Positions 32,363 to 43,970 are shown, counted from the first letter of the stretch. The stretch is 64,000 nucleotides of DNA from Lotus japonicus (GCF_012489685.1 NC_080042.1:20350150-20414149), one strand, 5' to 3'. A program made the numbers and translations. The notes: generated from the sequence alone by a model not told the origin.

Positions 32363-33151
32363 TGTAACACCCCGATTTCGGTGGTGTCACTTTAGTGACT
32401 TTAAATCAATAGTGCGGAAAATGCGTAAATATTTTTTTTCGTTTTCTTTTCAAATAGAAGACTTAACATAATGAAGACTCAACCCAAAGATAATAAACAT
32501 AAAGTAATTGGGGATAGTGCCCGCAGGCGAATAAGTGCATCCCATGGTCAGAGCCATGAGTTTTATGAATACAGTTTTCAAGGAGATAAGTCAGCCCCAA
32601 AACGGGAAATGACAATCAGAGCTGTGAAAACAATCCCCCCATATAATACACTCCTAACATCGACCCTCATCCGATCATGCATGAAGTCCGGGTGCACGTC
32701 GAAGGCTCAGTAGTAGTCATTGCGCTCAGGATCCTCCCCGAACGACGATCCATCTTGAATCAGCTGTTGGACGTCTGGCAGCAGGCCGACCGCCCAAACA
32801 CAACCATACACATAAAGCCAAGGCGCTAGGGTCAACTCACAGAATATAATAGATAATACAAGCAACATGTGATGAATAAAGGGGTATATATATATAGGTT
32901 GTATATATACATATAAGTTCTGTATCGTCTACCCTAAGGTATATACATAACATGTTATCAGATTTCTAATAACAATTCAATAAGTTATATCTCGAAAACT
33001 CGATAAGCAATATATCAACGAATATAGTTAAATGCATGGTATGCCAATGCAATGTCATGCTCAAAATATGATCCGGATAAAATGTCACCCTCACGATGAC
33101 CCGAAGCATCTCGCTCCGCTAAAGCATCTCGCTTTTATGAAGCATCTCGCT
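32363..33151 (-). repeat. 3' part of an E1-like LTR, minus strand
   Basis: Minus-strand end GGGGTGTTACA at 32363; outward it follows the E1 5' LTR (6949-7850), including the ATATATATATAGGTTGTATA block (32885-32915) and the GCAGGCCGACCGCCCAAACA block. The small LTR frame is broken here. It is truncated at about 33151, after three short GAAGCATCTCGCT-type repeats (about 33102-33150), by Cassandra piece C4. Confidence 0.8.
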
Positions 33152-33361
33152 CTTGTTGTTATGAGTAGTACCAATCAAATCATTTATGCCCTCCTCAACT
33201 GTATAGTCCATCCCGATACAGTCTCGGAATACCTCTTGTTCGGGTGCGAGATCAGTTCATTCATGTGCCCCTCCGCCTAGAAGCCTGCCAGGAGCCGCTC
33301 CTTGTCCGTGCCTCACTGCACCAGCGATCACTCCCCGCCCTCGTCGGCCCCGGGCGTCACA
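33152..33361 (-). mobile_element. Cassandra LTR fragment C4, minus strand
   Basis: About 210 bp of Cassandra LTR from TGTGACGCCC (33361) inward, lacking the 5S-like half. It meets E1-like LTR sequence at 33151 (shared CTTGTTGTT-like bases) and E3 pol at 33362 (shared GG), as expected for end-joining of broken DNA. Confidence 0.8.
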
Positions 33362-33918
33362 GGGAGCACCTACGCTGTTGGTAAAGAAGAAGGATGGAAG
33401 GTCCAGACTATGTGTTGACTACCGACAACTCAACAAAGTGACCGTGAAGAATCTTTATCCGATGCCTCGGATAGATGACTTGATGGATCAGCTTCGGGGA
33501 GCTGTTGTTTTCTCGAAGATAGACCTGAAGTCAGGATATCACCAGATCCGTGTCAAGGAGGCTGACATACAGAATACCGCATTCAGAACCCGATACGGGC
33601 ATTATGAGTATCTCGTGATGCCGTTTGGAGTTACAAATGCACCCGCAGTGTTTATGGACTACATGAACAGAGTGTTCAGGCCATTCCTGGACAAGTTCGT
33701 GGTGGTGTTCATTGACGATATTTTGATTTACTCGAAGAGTAAGGAAGAACACGAAGAGCATTTGCGTCAAGTGCTAGGAGTATTGCGAGGGAAGGAGCTA
33801 TATGCTAACGGCTCGAAGTGTAAGTTCTGGATGGAAGAGGTGAAGTTCCTTGGTCATGTCATATCAAGTCAGGGTGTGGCTGTTGACCCCAACAAGATTG
33901 AATCGATCATGTCATGGG
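33362..33918 (+). pseudogene. pol: E3 pol, part 1: reverse transcriptase core
   Basis: The frame opens at [20 protein letters not shown], i.e. within RT; gag, protease and the RT start are missing. Motifs in order: [35 protein letters not shown] (first catalytic Asp), [20 protein letters not shown], and the active-site [10 protein letters not shown] at about 33711-33740, then [12 protein letters not shown]. No stop or shift is seen in the part that remains. It is interrupted at 33918 by SIRE; the same frame resumes at 45868. Confidence 0.93.
33914..33918. repeat. Target site duplication ATGGG, left of SIRE
   Basis: ATGGG here and at 45863-45867. Removing one copy plus the element restores one continuous pol frame (SW, then EQPKTASD). 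Confidence 0.95.
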
Positions 33919-35086
33919 TGTAAGATCAAGTTTTGATCGAGTAGTACAACTCTATCTTTTGATGATTACAAGTTAACATTTTAGTATGAATAATTTTGAT
34001 ACTCTAACGTGTTTTTCTGAGTGTGCTATTTACAGGCTCTGACCTCAATATTATCTCACACAAATCAGAAGCAATGTGCTTAAAAGAGTGTCCCAGGCAA
34101 CGCTTTCGCAATCTCTATGTTCAGTCTGAACAGTAGAAAAGCTTCAGAAGATCTGAAGTCAATAAAGCTCTGATAAGGACTCAGCTCACTTGAAGTTCTG
34201 AAGATCCAGACGTTCTGACAACCCAGACACTCTGAAGGTTCAGATGTTCTGATGGTGTAGAAGACTCTGAAGATCCAGAAGCTGAAAAGTGATGACTCTG
34301 AAGTCCAGAAGCAAAATGGCTCTGAAGACCAAGTACTTCGCTCTGAGTTCAGAATCAGAAGATACAACCGTCAGAAGATCCATGCTTCCCTCTGAATATG
34401 ATCAACAAGCTTCACATGTTCCAACACGAAGCCTTCCAAAGTTTAAAAGAAAATGTACTATCCTGACGACCTACCTAACATTCTCAGCCACAGCAGAAGC
34501 TGGAAATTCCAGACCTGACCTCCAACGGTAGCATTCCCATGCAGCGTTCAAACCCTATTCCTTGGAGTATAAATAGAGGCTGAAGATTGAAAGATGCTGT
34601 TGGAAGAATCTCATACGCGCAAGCTATATTCAAACTTTCTAAGCATTCTTTCATCTTGAATTCATTGTGTTTACTACAGCTTTTCAGAAGCATATTCTTT
34701 GTAAACAATTCTTTCTTAAACAGTTGTTTAGTTTACCTTTAGGAGATCAAGGTTGATCGGATCCTAGAGAAGACTAAGAGAGTGAATCTTAGTGTGAGCT
34801 AAGTCAGTGTATTGTTAGACACTTGTAGGTTTCAAGTGCAGTTGTAACATTTACCTGATTAGTGGATTGCCTTCATTCTAAGAAGGAAGAAATCACCTTA
34901 ACGGGTGGATTGGATTAGCTTGAGTGATTCATCAAGTGAACCAGGATAAAATCCTTGTGTGCTTTTCTATTCCCTTATCTTAAGCACTTTGTTTGTCCTC
35001 GAAAGATTTGTCAAAATCTTAAGGTGGAAGTTTTATTCTGAAAACGTTATTCAAACCCCCCTTTTCTACCGTTTTTCATACCTTCA
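33919..35086 (+). repeat. SIRE 5' LTR (1168 bp)
   Basis: TGTAAGATCAAG to CATACCTTCA. Against the 3' LTR it lacks about 45 bp near 34436 (the joint lies between repeated TTCC) but keeps about 65 bp around 34530-34605, with the TATA box, that the 3' LTR lost. Confidence 0.95.
34568..34575 (+). promoter_or_regulatory. SIRE LTR TATA box
   Basis: GAGTATAAATAGAGGC, a strong TATAAATA box. The 3' LTR has a deletion exactly over this part (near 45380), so only this LTR could still act as promoter. Confidence 0.75.
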
Positions 35087-35088
35087 AT

Positions 35089-35100
35089 TGGTATCAGAGC
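35089..35100 (+). other. SIRE primer binding site
   Basis: TGGTATCAGAGC two bases after the LTR end (CTTCA at 35086), complementary to initiator Met-tRNA. Confidence 0.92.
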
Positions 35101-35159
35101 GCAAGTTCTGATTACCACACCTAACAGTGTTCAGTGATCCGGGCCGGTGTGAAAAACAA

Positions 35160-37070
35160 ATGGCTACCACCAATGAAACTCAAAAGGATGGCTACAATGC
35201 AAAACATCCCATGTTCGATGGTCAAAGGTTCTAATACTGGAAAGACAGAATAGAAAGTTTCTTTCTGGGCTTTGATGCAGATCTCTGGGATATCATTGTG
35301 GATGGCTATGAGCGTCCAGTTGATGCAGATGGAAAGAAGATTTCCAGTTCAGAAATGACTGCTGAGCAAAAGAAGCTTTACTCACAGCACCACAAAGCTA
35401 GAGCTATTCTTCTTAGTGCTATTTCCTATGAAGAGTACCAGAAGATTACAGATCGTGAGTTTGCAAAGGGCATCTTTGAATCCTTGAAGATGTCTCATGA
35501 AGGAAACAAGAAAGTGAAAGAATCAAAGGCACTGTCTTTGATCCAGAAGTATGAATCCTTCATCATGGAACCCAACGAGTCCATTGAGGATATGTTTTCC
35601 AGATTTCAGTTGCTTGTAGCTGGAATAAGACCTCTCAACAAAAGCTACACTACAAAAGATCATGTCATAAGGGTCATCAGAAGTCTTCCTGAAAGCTGGA
35701 TGCCTTTAGTGACTTCAATAGAGCTTACAAGAGATGTTGAGCATATGAGTCTAGAAGAGCTCATCAGCATATTGAAATGTCATGAGCTGAAGCGCTCAGA
35801 GATGCAAGATCTGAGGAAGAAGTCTATAGCCTTGAAATCCAAATCTGAGAAGGCTAAATCTGAGAAGTCAAAAGCTCTCCAAGCTGAAGCAGAAGAATCT
35901 AAAGAAGCATCAGAAGATTCTGATGAAGATAAGCTGACTCTGATTTCCAAAAGACTCAACCGCATCTGGAAGCACAGACAGAGTAAGTACAGAGGCTCCG
36001 GAAAGGCCAAAGGAAAGTCTGAATCCTCGTCAGGCCAGAAGAAGTCCTCAATCAAGGAAGTCACATGTTTCGAGTGCAAAGAATCAGGGCACTACCAAAG
36101 TGACTGTCCAAAGCTGAAAAAGGACAAGAAGCCGAAGAAGCACTTCAAGACAAAGAAAAGTCTGATGGTGACTTTTGATGAATCAGAGTCAGAGGATGTT
36201 GACTCTGATGGTGAAGTTCAAGGTCTCCTGGCTATTGTCAAAGACAAAGGAGCAGAGTCAAAAGAAGCAACTGACTCTGACTCAACATCAGAAGAAGATC
36301 CTAACTCAGACGATGAAAATGAGGTATTCGCTTCTTTCTCAACCTCTGAACTAAAACATGCTTTGTCTGATATTATGGATAAATATAACTCTTTATTGAC
36401 TAAGCATAAAAAGTTGAAAAAGGACTTATCTGCTGCTTCTAAGACTCCTTCTGAACATGAGAAAATAATTTCTGATTTGAAAAATGATAATCATGCTTTA
36501 GTGAATTCTAACTCTGTGCTTTAGAACCAAATTGCCAAGCTAGAAGAAGTAATTGCTTGTGATGCCTCTGATAGTAAACATGAATCTAAATATGAAAAAT
36601 CATTTCAAAGATTCCTGGCTAAAAGCGTAGACAGAAGCTTGATGGCTTCAATGATCTATGGCGTAAGCAGAAATGGAATGCATGGCATTGGCTATTCTAA
36701 ACCTGATAGAAATGAGCCTCCTGTGCTTAAGGCTAAATCATTGTATGAATGTTTTGTACCCTCTGGTACTATATTGCCTGAACCATTACCTGTTAAAGTT
36801 GCTAACCCCCCTCTCAAAAAGGGAACCTTCTCCATGTCTAAATATCATGCAAAAATTCCTTTACACTATCATGTTGAGAAACCCAAGGTGATCAGAACCT
36901 CTGGGGTAACTAACAAGAGAGGACCCAGAAAGTGGGTACCTAAGGATAAGATTATCTATGTTGCAGATATCCTTAATAGCTCCACTGAAACACCAATCAT
37001 GGTATCTGGACAGTGGATGCTCGCGTCACATGACGGGAGAAAGGCGTCTGTTCCAAGAGCTAAAACTTAA
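35160..37070 (+). pseudogene. gag: SIRE Gag (two stops)
   Basis: Starts MATTNETQKDGYNAKHPMFD. A stop (TAA, 35232-35234) stands where related proteins have Glu before YWKDRIESFFLGFD, and a second (TAG, 36522-36524) where Gln is expected; both are single-base nonsense changes. In between is the copia gag domain (LLSAISYEEYQKI, SLIQKYESFIMEPNESIEDM, VIRSLPESW), a Lys/Ser/Glu-rich linker and one CX2CX4HX4C knuckle (CFECKESGHYQSDC, 36067-36108). The frame after the second stop continues to 37070, overlapping the protease, which is read one base over. Confidence 0.88.
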
Positions 37071-40042
37071 GCCTGGAGGCGAAGTTGGCTTTGGTGGCAA
37101 CGAAAAGGGTAAAATTGTTGGTACTGGTACTATTTGTGAAGATAGTAGTCCATGCATTGACAATGTTTTATTGGTAGACGGCTTAACACATAACTTATTG
37201 TCTATAAGTCAATTTGCTGACAAGGGTTATGATGTTATTTTCTATCAAAAGTCCTGCCGGGCTGTAAGTCAGATTGATGGCTCTGTTCTGTTTAACAGCA
37301 AGAGGAAGAACAACATTTATAAGATCTGATTATCTGAGTTGGAAGCTCAGAATGTGAAGTGCCTTCTTTCTGTTAATGAGGAGCAGTGGATATGGCATAG
37401 ACGGTTAGGGCATGCCAGTATGAGAAAGATCTCTCAGCTAAGTAAGCTCAACCTTCTCAGGGGCTTACCCACTCTGAAGTTCTCTTCAGACGCTCTTTGT
37501 GAAGCATGTCAGAAAGGAAAATTCACAAAAGTCCCTTTCAAGGCAAAGAATGTTGTCTCGACCTCAAGGCCGTTGGAACTTCTGCATATCGACCTGTTTG
37601 GACCAGTAAAAACTGAGTCTATAGGTGGCAAGAGATATGGGATGGTCATTGTTGACGACTATAGCCGCTGGACATGGGTAAAATTTCTAACCCGCAAGGA
37701 TGAGTCTCATTCTGTGTTCTCTACCTTCATAGCCCAAGTGCAAAACGAGAAGGCTTGTAGGATTGTGCGTGTCAGAAGTGACCATGGTGGAGAGTTTGAG
37801 AATGACAAGTTTGAGAGTCTGTTTGATTCCTATGGAATTGCACATGATTTCTCTTGTCCCAGAACTCCTCAACAAAATGGTGTTGTTGAGAGGAAGAACA
37901 GAACTCTTCAGGAGATGGCTAGAACCATGCTCCAAGAAACTGGCATGGCTAAGCACTTTTGGGCAGAGGCAGTAAACACAGCATGTTACATTCAGAACAG
38001 AATCTCTGTGAGACCAATTCTGAATAAGACTCCCTATGAATTGTGGAAGAATATAAAACCCAACATTTCTTATTTTCATCCTTTTGGTTGTGTTTGTTAT
38101 GTTCTTAACACTAAGGATAGATTACATAAGTTTGATGTTAAGTCTTCTAAATGTCTATTACTTGGTTATTCTGATCGTTCTAAAGGTTTTAGATTTTATA
38201 ATACTGATGCTAAAACAATTGAAGAATCTATTCATGTTAGATTTGACGATAAGCTTGACTCTGATCAGTCAAAGCTAGTTGAGAAGCTTGCAGATTTAAG
38301 CATAAATGTTTCTGACAAAGGCAAAGCTCCAGAGGAAGCTGAGCCAGAGGAAGATGATCCAGAAGAAGCTGGTCCCTCTGATTCACAACCTCAGAAGAAA
38401 AGCAGAATCATTGCATCACATCCTAAGGAACTGATTCTGGGCAACAAAGATGAACCAGTCAGAACAAGATCAGCCTTCAGACCTTCTGAAGAGACCTTGC
38501 TTAGTCTGAAAGGATTAGTGTCATTAATCGAACCTAAGTCCGTTGATGAAGCTCTTCAAGACAAGGACTGGATTCTAGCTATGGAAGAAGAACTGAATCA
38601 ATTTTCCAAGAATGATGTTTGGAGCCTAGTGAAGAAACCTCAAACTGTTCATGTGATTGGAACCAAATGGGTGTTCAGAAACAAGTTGAATGAGAAAGGA
38701 GATGTTGTCCGAAACAAAGCAAGGCTAGTTGCTCAAGGCTACAGTCAGCAGGAAGGAATATACTATACTGAAACATTTGCTCCAGTAGCAAGATTAGAAG
38801 CAATCATATTGTTGATCTCTTTCTCAGTGAATCACAACATAATTCTTCATCAGATGGATGTCAAGAGTGCCTTCCTAAACGGTTATATTTCAGAGGAAGT
38901 CTATGTTCATCAACCCCCAGGTTTTGAGGATGAGAAGAACCCAGACCATGTTTTCAAGTTGAAGAAATCTCTCTATGGTCTGAAGCAAGCTCCAGAGCAT
39001 GGTATGAGAGACTCAGCTCATTCCTTCTGGAAAACGAGTTTGTAAGGGGTAAAGTAGATACAACTCTCTTTTGCAAAACTTACAAAGATGATATCTTAAT
39101 TGTGCAAATTTATGTTGATGATATTATATTTGGTTCTGCTAATCAATCTCTATGCAAAGAATTTTCTGAGATGATGCAGGCTGAATTTGAAATGAGTATG
39201 ATGGGAGAACTTAAGTACTTTCTAGGAATACAAGTAGATCAAACACCAGAAGGAACATATATCCATCATAGCAAGTACACTAAAGAACTTCTGAAGAAGT
39301 TAAATATGCTGGAATCTACAATTGTCAAGACTCCAATGCATCCTACATGCATTCTGGAAAAAGAAGATGCAAGTGGTAAAGTTTGTCAGAAGCTCTATCG
39401 CGGTATGATAGGATCACTTCTATACTTAACTGCATCTAGGCCAGATATTCTGTTTAGTGTTCATTTATGTGCTCGTTTCCAATCAGATCCAAGGGAAACC
39501 CACTTAACTGCTGTTAAGAGGATCCTGAGATATTTGAAAGGTACCACTAACCTTGGCTTGATGTATAAGAAAACATCAGAGTATAAGCTTTCAGGTTACT
39601 GTGATGCTGATTATGCTGGAGATAGAACAGAGAGAAAAAGCACTTCTGGAAATTGTCAATTTCTGGGAAGCAACCTAGTCTCATGGGCAAGCAAAAGGCA
39701 ATCAACCATTGCACTATCCACTGCAGAGGCAGAATACATCTCAGCAGCAATATGCAGCACTCAGATGCTCTGGATGAAACATCAGATCCTTGAGAGCAAT
39801 ATCCCAATCTATGTGATAACACTGCTACAATCTCATTAAGTAAGAATCCTATCTTACACTCAAGGGCAAAACACATTGAGGTAAAGTATCACTTTATTAG
39901 AGATTATGTTCAAAAGGGCGTACTTCTTGTGAAGTTTGTTGATACTGACCATCAATGGGCAGATATTTTTACAAAGCCTTTAGCAGAGGATAGATTTAAT
40001 TTCATTCTGAAAAATCTGAATATTGACTTTTGTCCAGCATGA
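37000..40042 (+). pseudogene. pol: SIRE Pol: protease, integrase, RT, RNase H (broken)
   Basis: Protease active site WYLDSGCSRHMTG (Asp at 37009-37011). A TGA at 37327-37329 replaces an expected CGA. Integrase: HRRLGH with CEACQKGK zinc site, then the catalytic triad in [18 protein letters not shown] and [53 protein letters not shown], then a one-base loss near 38994 shifts the frame; it resumes with the active site YVDDIIFGSAN (from 39111). RNase H: GYCDADYAGD and STAEAEYIS. A second one-base loss near 39812 shifts the end (DHQWADIFTKPLAEDRFN), which finishes at 40042. All domains are recognisable, so decay is recent. Confidence 0.92.
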
Positions 40043-40477
40043 AGATGGATCAGAACCTCTGACTATGATGCTTCTTTATCAGAAGATGTCTAGTTCAGAA
40101 GGTAACTCCATCAGAGTTTAAGTACACATTGGTGCTCACTTTGAAGCGGAGACAGTAAACGTGTGTCAGTAACCCTGATGCATAGTTCCTTGTGCCCGTG
40201 TGACAGTCTGTCGTAATGAGTGTTGATGTGCTTCTCTCCAGTGTGTGATTTGTGTATTATTTGCTGATATGATGTCTTTAATTTTCAACCGTTGATTTTA
40301 CTTTGCTTTTTAAATCAACAACGGTTATTTTCAAAAAACCACTATACACACACGTTCTCCATCACTTACGGTTTTACTCACTCTCTCTCTTCGATTTGCA
40401 AAATTCCTTATCCCCACGATCTCTTTCTCTCTCTATTCATCCCCTTCTTTTCTACCCAAACCTTCAACCGCCTCAAG
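40043..40477 (+). promoter_or_regulatory. SIRE pol to env-like spacer
   Basis: 435 bp without a gene. It holds an inverted repeat (AACCGTTGATTT at 40287-40298 against AAATCAACAACGGTT at 40312-40326), a CACTATACACACAC stretch, then a long CT-rich run before the env-like ATG, like a plant 5' leader. CTTCTCTCCAG at about 40231 would suit a 3' splice site. So the env-like gene may be expressed from its own promoter or from a spliced RNA; the sequence alone cannot decide. Confidence 0.35.
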
Positions 40478-43304
40478 ATGGTGAGATCAAACAGAGGAGA
40501 GACCACTAAAGGACCCCAATTTCTGGTTATGGTAGTAGGTCAAGCTACAGGTCAATCAGGCCCTGGAACTCAAAGAACTCAAGCTCAAGCTCAAGGGAAG
40601 ATGATCCCTCTCGCAGAACGGGGTTGTGCCGTCCATTGTGTCTATGCTCCTGAAGAACTCCAGATTCTTGCTGAATGGAGATTCGACTTGGACAACATAG
40701 CTGCAAGTGGGTATGATCTTCGTCCTGAAGTTCAAGCTCAAGGCTGGGGCAACTACTTCAACAGGCTTCGCGGTCCGGTCTATGTCAAGCTAGTGAAGGA
40801 ATTCTGGAAACACGCCGACTGCGATGACACTCAAGTTGTTTCTTACATTGCTGGTAGAAGAATCATCATCACAGAGAAGTCGATTGTTGATCTTCTGGGT
40901 GATCACACTGGCACAGGCTACAGATTCCATCTAACGGAATCAAAGGTGAAACCCAGGACTAAAGAGGAGACTAACAAAGCTCTCTACACAAACTATAAGC
41001 CTGGCAAGAGTGATTACAAAGTTGTGGAGCTTCATCCAAAGCTAAGAATCTGGCACAAGATTCTGCTTCACTGTATCAATCAAAGACCAAAGGGCAGCTC
41101 TCCTGACTACATCAACTTTTGTCAGAAAGCAATGCTCTTCTTCATCCAAGATCATAAGAAGATCTGTCTACCCTTCTTCTTGTTCTCTTACCTCAAGGAG
41201 TGTATTAGGAAATCGAGAACAACTGCTTCCATAAAGTCTGCCATCAGGTATATTCCTTTTGGAAGACTACTCTCAGACCTCTTCATTGAGAGTAAGCTTG
41301 TAGAAGATCTGACGAAGGCAGGCTGCACAGAGGATCTAACCACAGTCGTTGGGCTTGGTCAAGACGAAGGTTGCACCAGATCATGAAGACACCTCTGATG
41401 AAGTCAGACAGAGGAGAATCCCTCTGATTGATTATCCTCTATGGTGTCAAGCAGATGCTCCAGAAGCTATTTTGTGCCATATAGATGATTTGAGGCAACA
41501 AGGTTTTGAGATTGATGTGGACGAGTTCTCCAGAACCCTGCCACCAGCTCCAGAGTTTGACTCTCCTCCCAAGAAGAAGAAGACGAGGAAAATGCTAGTG
41601 GAGGAATCCTCTGAAGAGTCTGATGATGTTGATCAGAGGAAGAAGAAGGCTGACAGGCCTAAGAGGAAGCATGAGGAACCCACCAAGCCAGATGCTCCAT
41701 CCGATGGTGATGATAATGCTCCTGCTCCACCAAAGAAGAAAAAGAAGCAAGTCAGAATTATGGTGAAGCCTACTCGAGTGGAATCAGCTGCTGAAGTCAT
41801 CAGAGTTGTGGCTCCTGCTAGAGTGACTCGGTCTGCAGTGCGACCATCAAGTAAGTCTGTTGTTATTGATACTGATGATGATTTAGATTCACTTGATGCA
41901 CTCCCAATTTCTGCACTTCTCCCTCGAACTGCAACTCCACTCACTCCCATTCCAGAATCCCAACCATCTGAACAAACCACTTCACCACCCACTTCACCTA
42001 GGTCTTCATTTTTCCAACCTTCTCAACAAGAAGCACCTCTTTGGAACATGCTTCAGACTCCAAGACCCTCTGAACCTACCTCACCCATAACCATCCAATA
42101 TAACCCACATACCTCTGAACCCATTATCCTAGACCAATCCGAACCTGAACCCAGAACTTCTGATCACTCTGTCCCTAGAGCATCAGAACGTCCTGTTCGC
42201 AGAACCACTGATACAGAAACCACAACTCCCTGTCCCTTTGTATCATTTCCCACAAATGTTGCTGACTCCTCACCTTCAAACAACTCTGAATCCCTTCGCA
42301 AATTTGACCAAATAAGGAAAGAAAAAGAGTCTGCCATTCCTGAGTACTACCTCACTGTACCTAGCCCAAGGAGATACCCTGGACCTAGACCAGAACGTCT
42401 AGTTGACCCAGATCATCCTATACCAGTTGTCCCTCTGAATGAAGCAGATCATTCAGCTCAACCCATTCAACCTCAACCTGTTCAACCAGAACCAGAAAAC
42501 TCAGTATCTAACCATTCCTCGGTTAGATCACCAAACCCTGAGGTTGAAACCTCTCAGCCTAACCTTGGACCCAACACTTCAAATGTCCCAACTTTAGATG
42601 TTGGCTCTCCTCAAGGTGCTTCTGAGGCCAATAGCAGCAATCACCCCACTTCTCCTAAAACCAATCTCTCCATTGTTCCCTATACCTATCTCAAGCCAAA
42701 CTCCCTTCTTTAGTGCATCAGTGTGTTTAATCATGAAGCATAATTGATGGTTCGCAACGTGCAAGGTCACTCTGACCTCTCTGAGGACCCAGACTCTGTT
42801 GCTGAAGAATGGGATCACCTGTGTGCTTGGATGATAGCTCAAGTTCCGACGATGATGAGTCATCTAACCGCTGAAAGGGATCAGAGGATTGAAGCTGCTA
42901 GGCAGCGTTTCAACAGAAGATTAGCTTTATGTGAACAACAGTTAAGGGTTGAACTGTTTGAAGCTATTGAAGAAGCAAGGAAAAAGATAGAACAAGAAGA
43001 AGAAGCTGCTCGTCTTGAAGCTGAACGCATTGAAAATGCTAAGTTAGAAGCTCTGAGAGAAGCTGAAAGACTACAGGCTGAAGCTGATGCTCTCAGAAGT
43101 CGAGCACTTGTACCAGTACTCTTCACACGTGCTGCTTCACAATCTGCTCAAGTTCCTCACTCTGATCAAGCTACAACGTTTGCTCCGCCTCAGTCAGACT
43201 CAAGGATTGACATCATTGAACAACGGCTTGATTCGCATGAAGTCCTCCTTCAGAATTTGAAAGAGATGTGCATGGAACTTCTAAGGAGGACACCAAAACC
43301 CTAG
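40478..43304 (+). pseudogene. SIRE env-like third ORF (broken)
   Basis: Starts MVRSNRGETTKGPQFLVMVV after a CT-rich leader. The N-terminal third (to about 41370) has the conserved region of plant retroelement third ORFs (RFDLDNIAASGYDLRPEVQA, FWKHADCDDTQVV, IADLL-like SIVDLLGDHTG). A frame change at about 41340-41380 leads into a Lys-rich stretch (PKKKKTRKML, PPKKKKKQVR), a long Pro/Ser/Thr-rich middle, then TAG at 42711-42713 and another stop just before 42744, and a C-terminal coiled coil (EAIEEARKKIEQEEEAARLE, EALREAERLQAEADALRSRA). Retroviral Env relation is only by position in SIRE elements; I see no clear signal peptide or fusion segment. Function unknown. Confidence 0.8.
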
Positions 43305-43516
43305 ATTTAGGAACTCTTCTCTTTTTTTTTCTTTTTTTTCTATATACTTATTTTCTCCTTGAATTATTTTGTTTCTGTTTTTATTTCCTTAGTTATCGTT
43401 TTTATTATGTGTTGCATAATATTTGTTCATCATCATATTTGCTTTCAACCATGCACATTAACTAACAAACAATTTTTTTTATTAATAAGATTACTTCATA
43501 CATTGCATTGCATAAA
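43305..43516. other. SIRE non-coding stretch after env-like
   Basis: T-rich 3' region with long T-runs (43321-43340), no gene seen. It lies between the stop codons of the env-like gene and of the minus-strand ORF, which converge on it. Confidence 0.6.
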
Positions 43517-43906
43517 TTAAAATGGAGGATTTTTCCTCAAATCTCTACACTGTCTACGCATCGATGCCTTTTCAACCTCCAGACGATGCTGACTATGCTC
43601 TAAGAGGACCAAGCTCTGGCGCAGATCCTGCCTCTCAGGACCCTCCGCCACCGTCTCCAGTGCCGCCTCTATTGCTCTGATCTCCTCATACAGCTCCTGC
43701 TCCCTCTGGAAGCAAATCTGCATTTCTTCCATGAACCTAAGGAAGCCTCTGAGGATGTTGTCCAACTCTGGACTCAGGCTCATGCCTAGTAGCCGGTTGG
43801 TCAAGCTATAGACGCTTGGTTCTTCTCGATGGCGAACATTCATGAAGAGATCTTCATCGAAGGCCTTCTTCCTCAACTGCTCGATGCATGCTATGAAGGA
43901 TGCCAT
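43517..43906 (-). CDS. SIRE antisense ORF, 129 aa, coiled-coil
   Basis: ATG chosen at 43906 (MASFIACIEQLRKKAFDEDL), since the frame upstream has no ATG. The frame is open to 43517 while gag, pol and env-like in the same element each carry several breaks. Visible features: an N-terminal helical part, NRLLGMSLSPELDNILRGFL, then a long heptad-like helix rich in Glu, Arg and Leu (EQELYEEIRAIEAALETVAE, LLEHSQHRLEVEKASMRRQC). A TATA box lies 65 bp upstream on the same strand. No family recognised. It could be a coiled-coil accessory protein or act as antisense RNA against the 3' region. Confidence 0.5.
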   Translation of the reverse strand: MASFIACIEQLRKKAFDEDLFMNVRHREEPSVYSLTNRLLGMSLSPELDNILRGFLRFMEEMQICFQREQELYEEIRAIEAALETVAEGPERQDLRQSLVLLEHSQHRLEVEKASMRRQCRDLRKNPPF

Positions 43907-43970
43907 TGCTATCTTATGTTCAAGCAAATGCGATGTGCAATGAGATGTGAAGACTACTATGGATTAACAG

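Noticed and set aside
40478..43304. Calling the SIRE third ORF a viral envelope gene
   Set aside because: Only position and lineage support it; no clear signal peptide, cleavage site or fusion segment is visible, so it is labelled env-like only.
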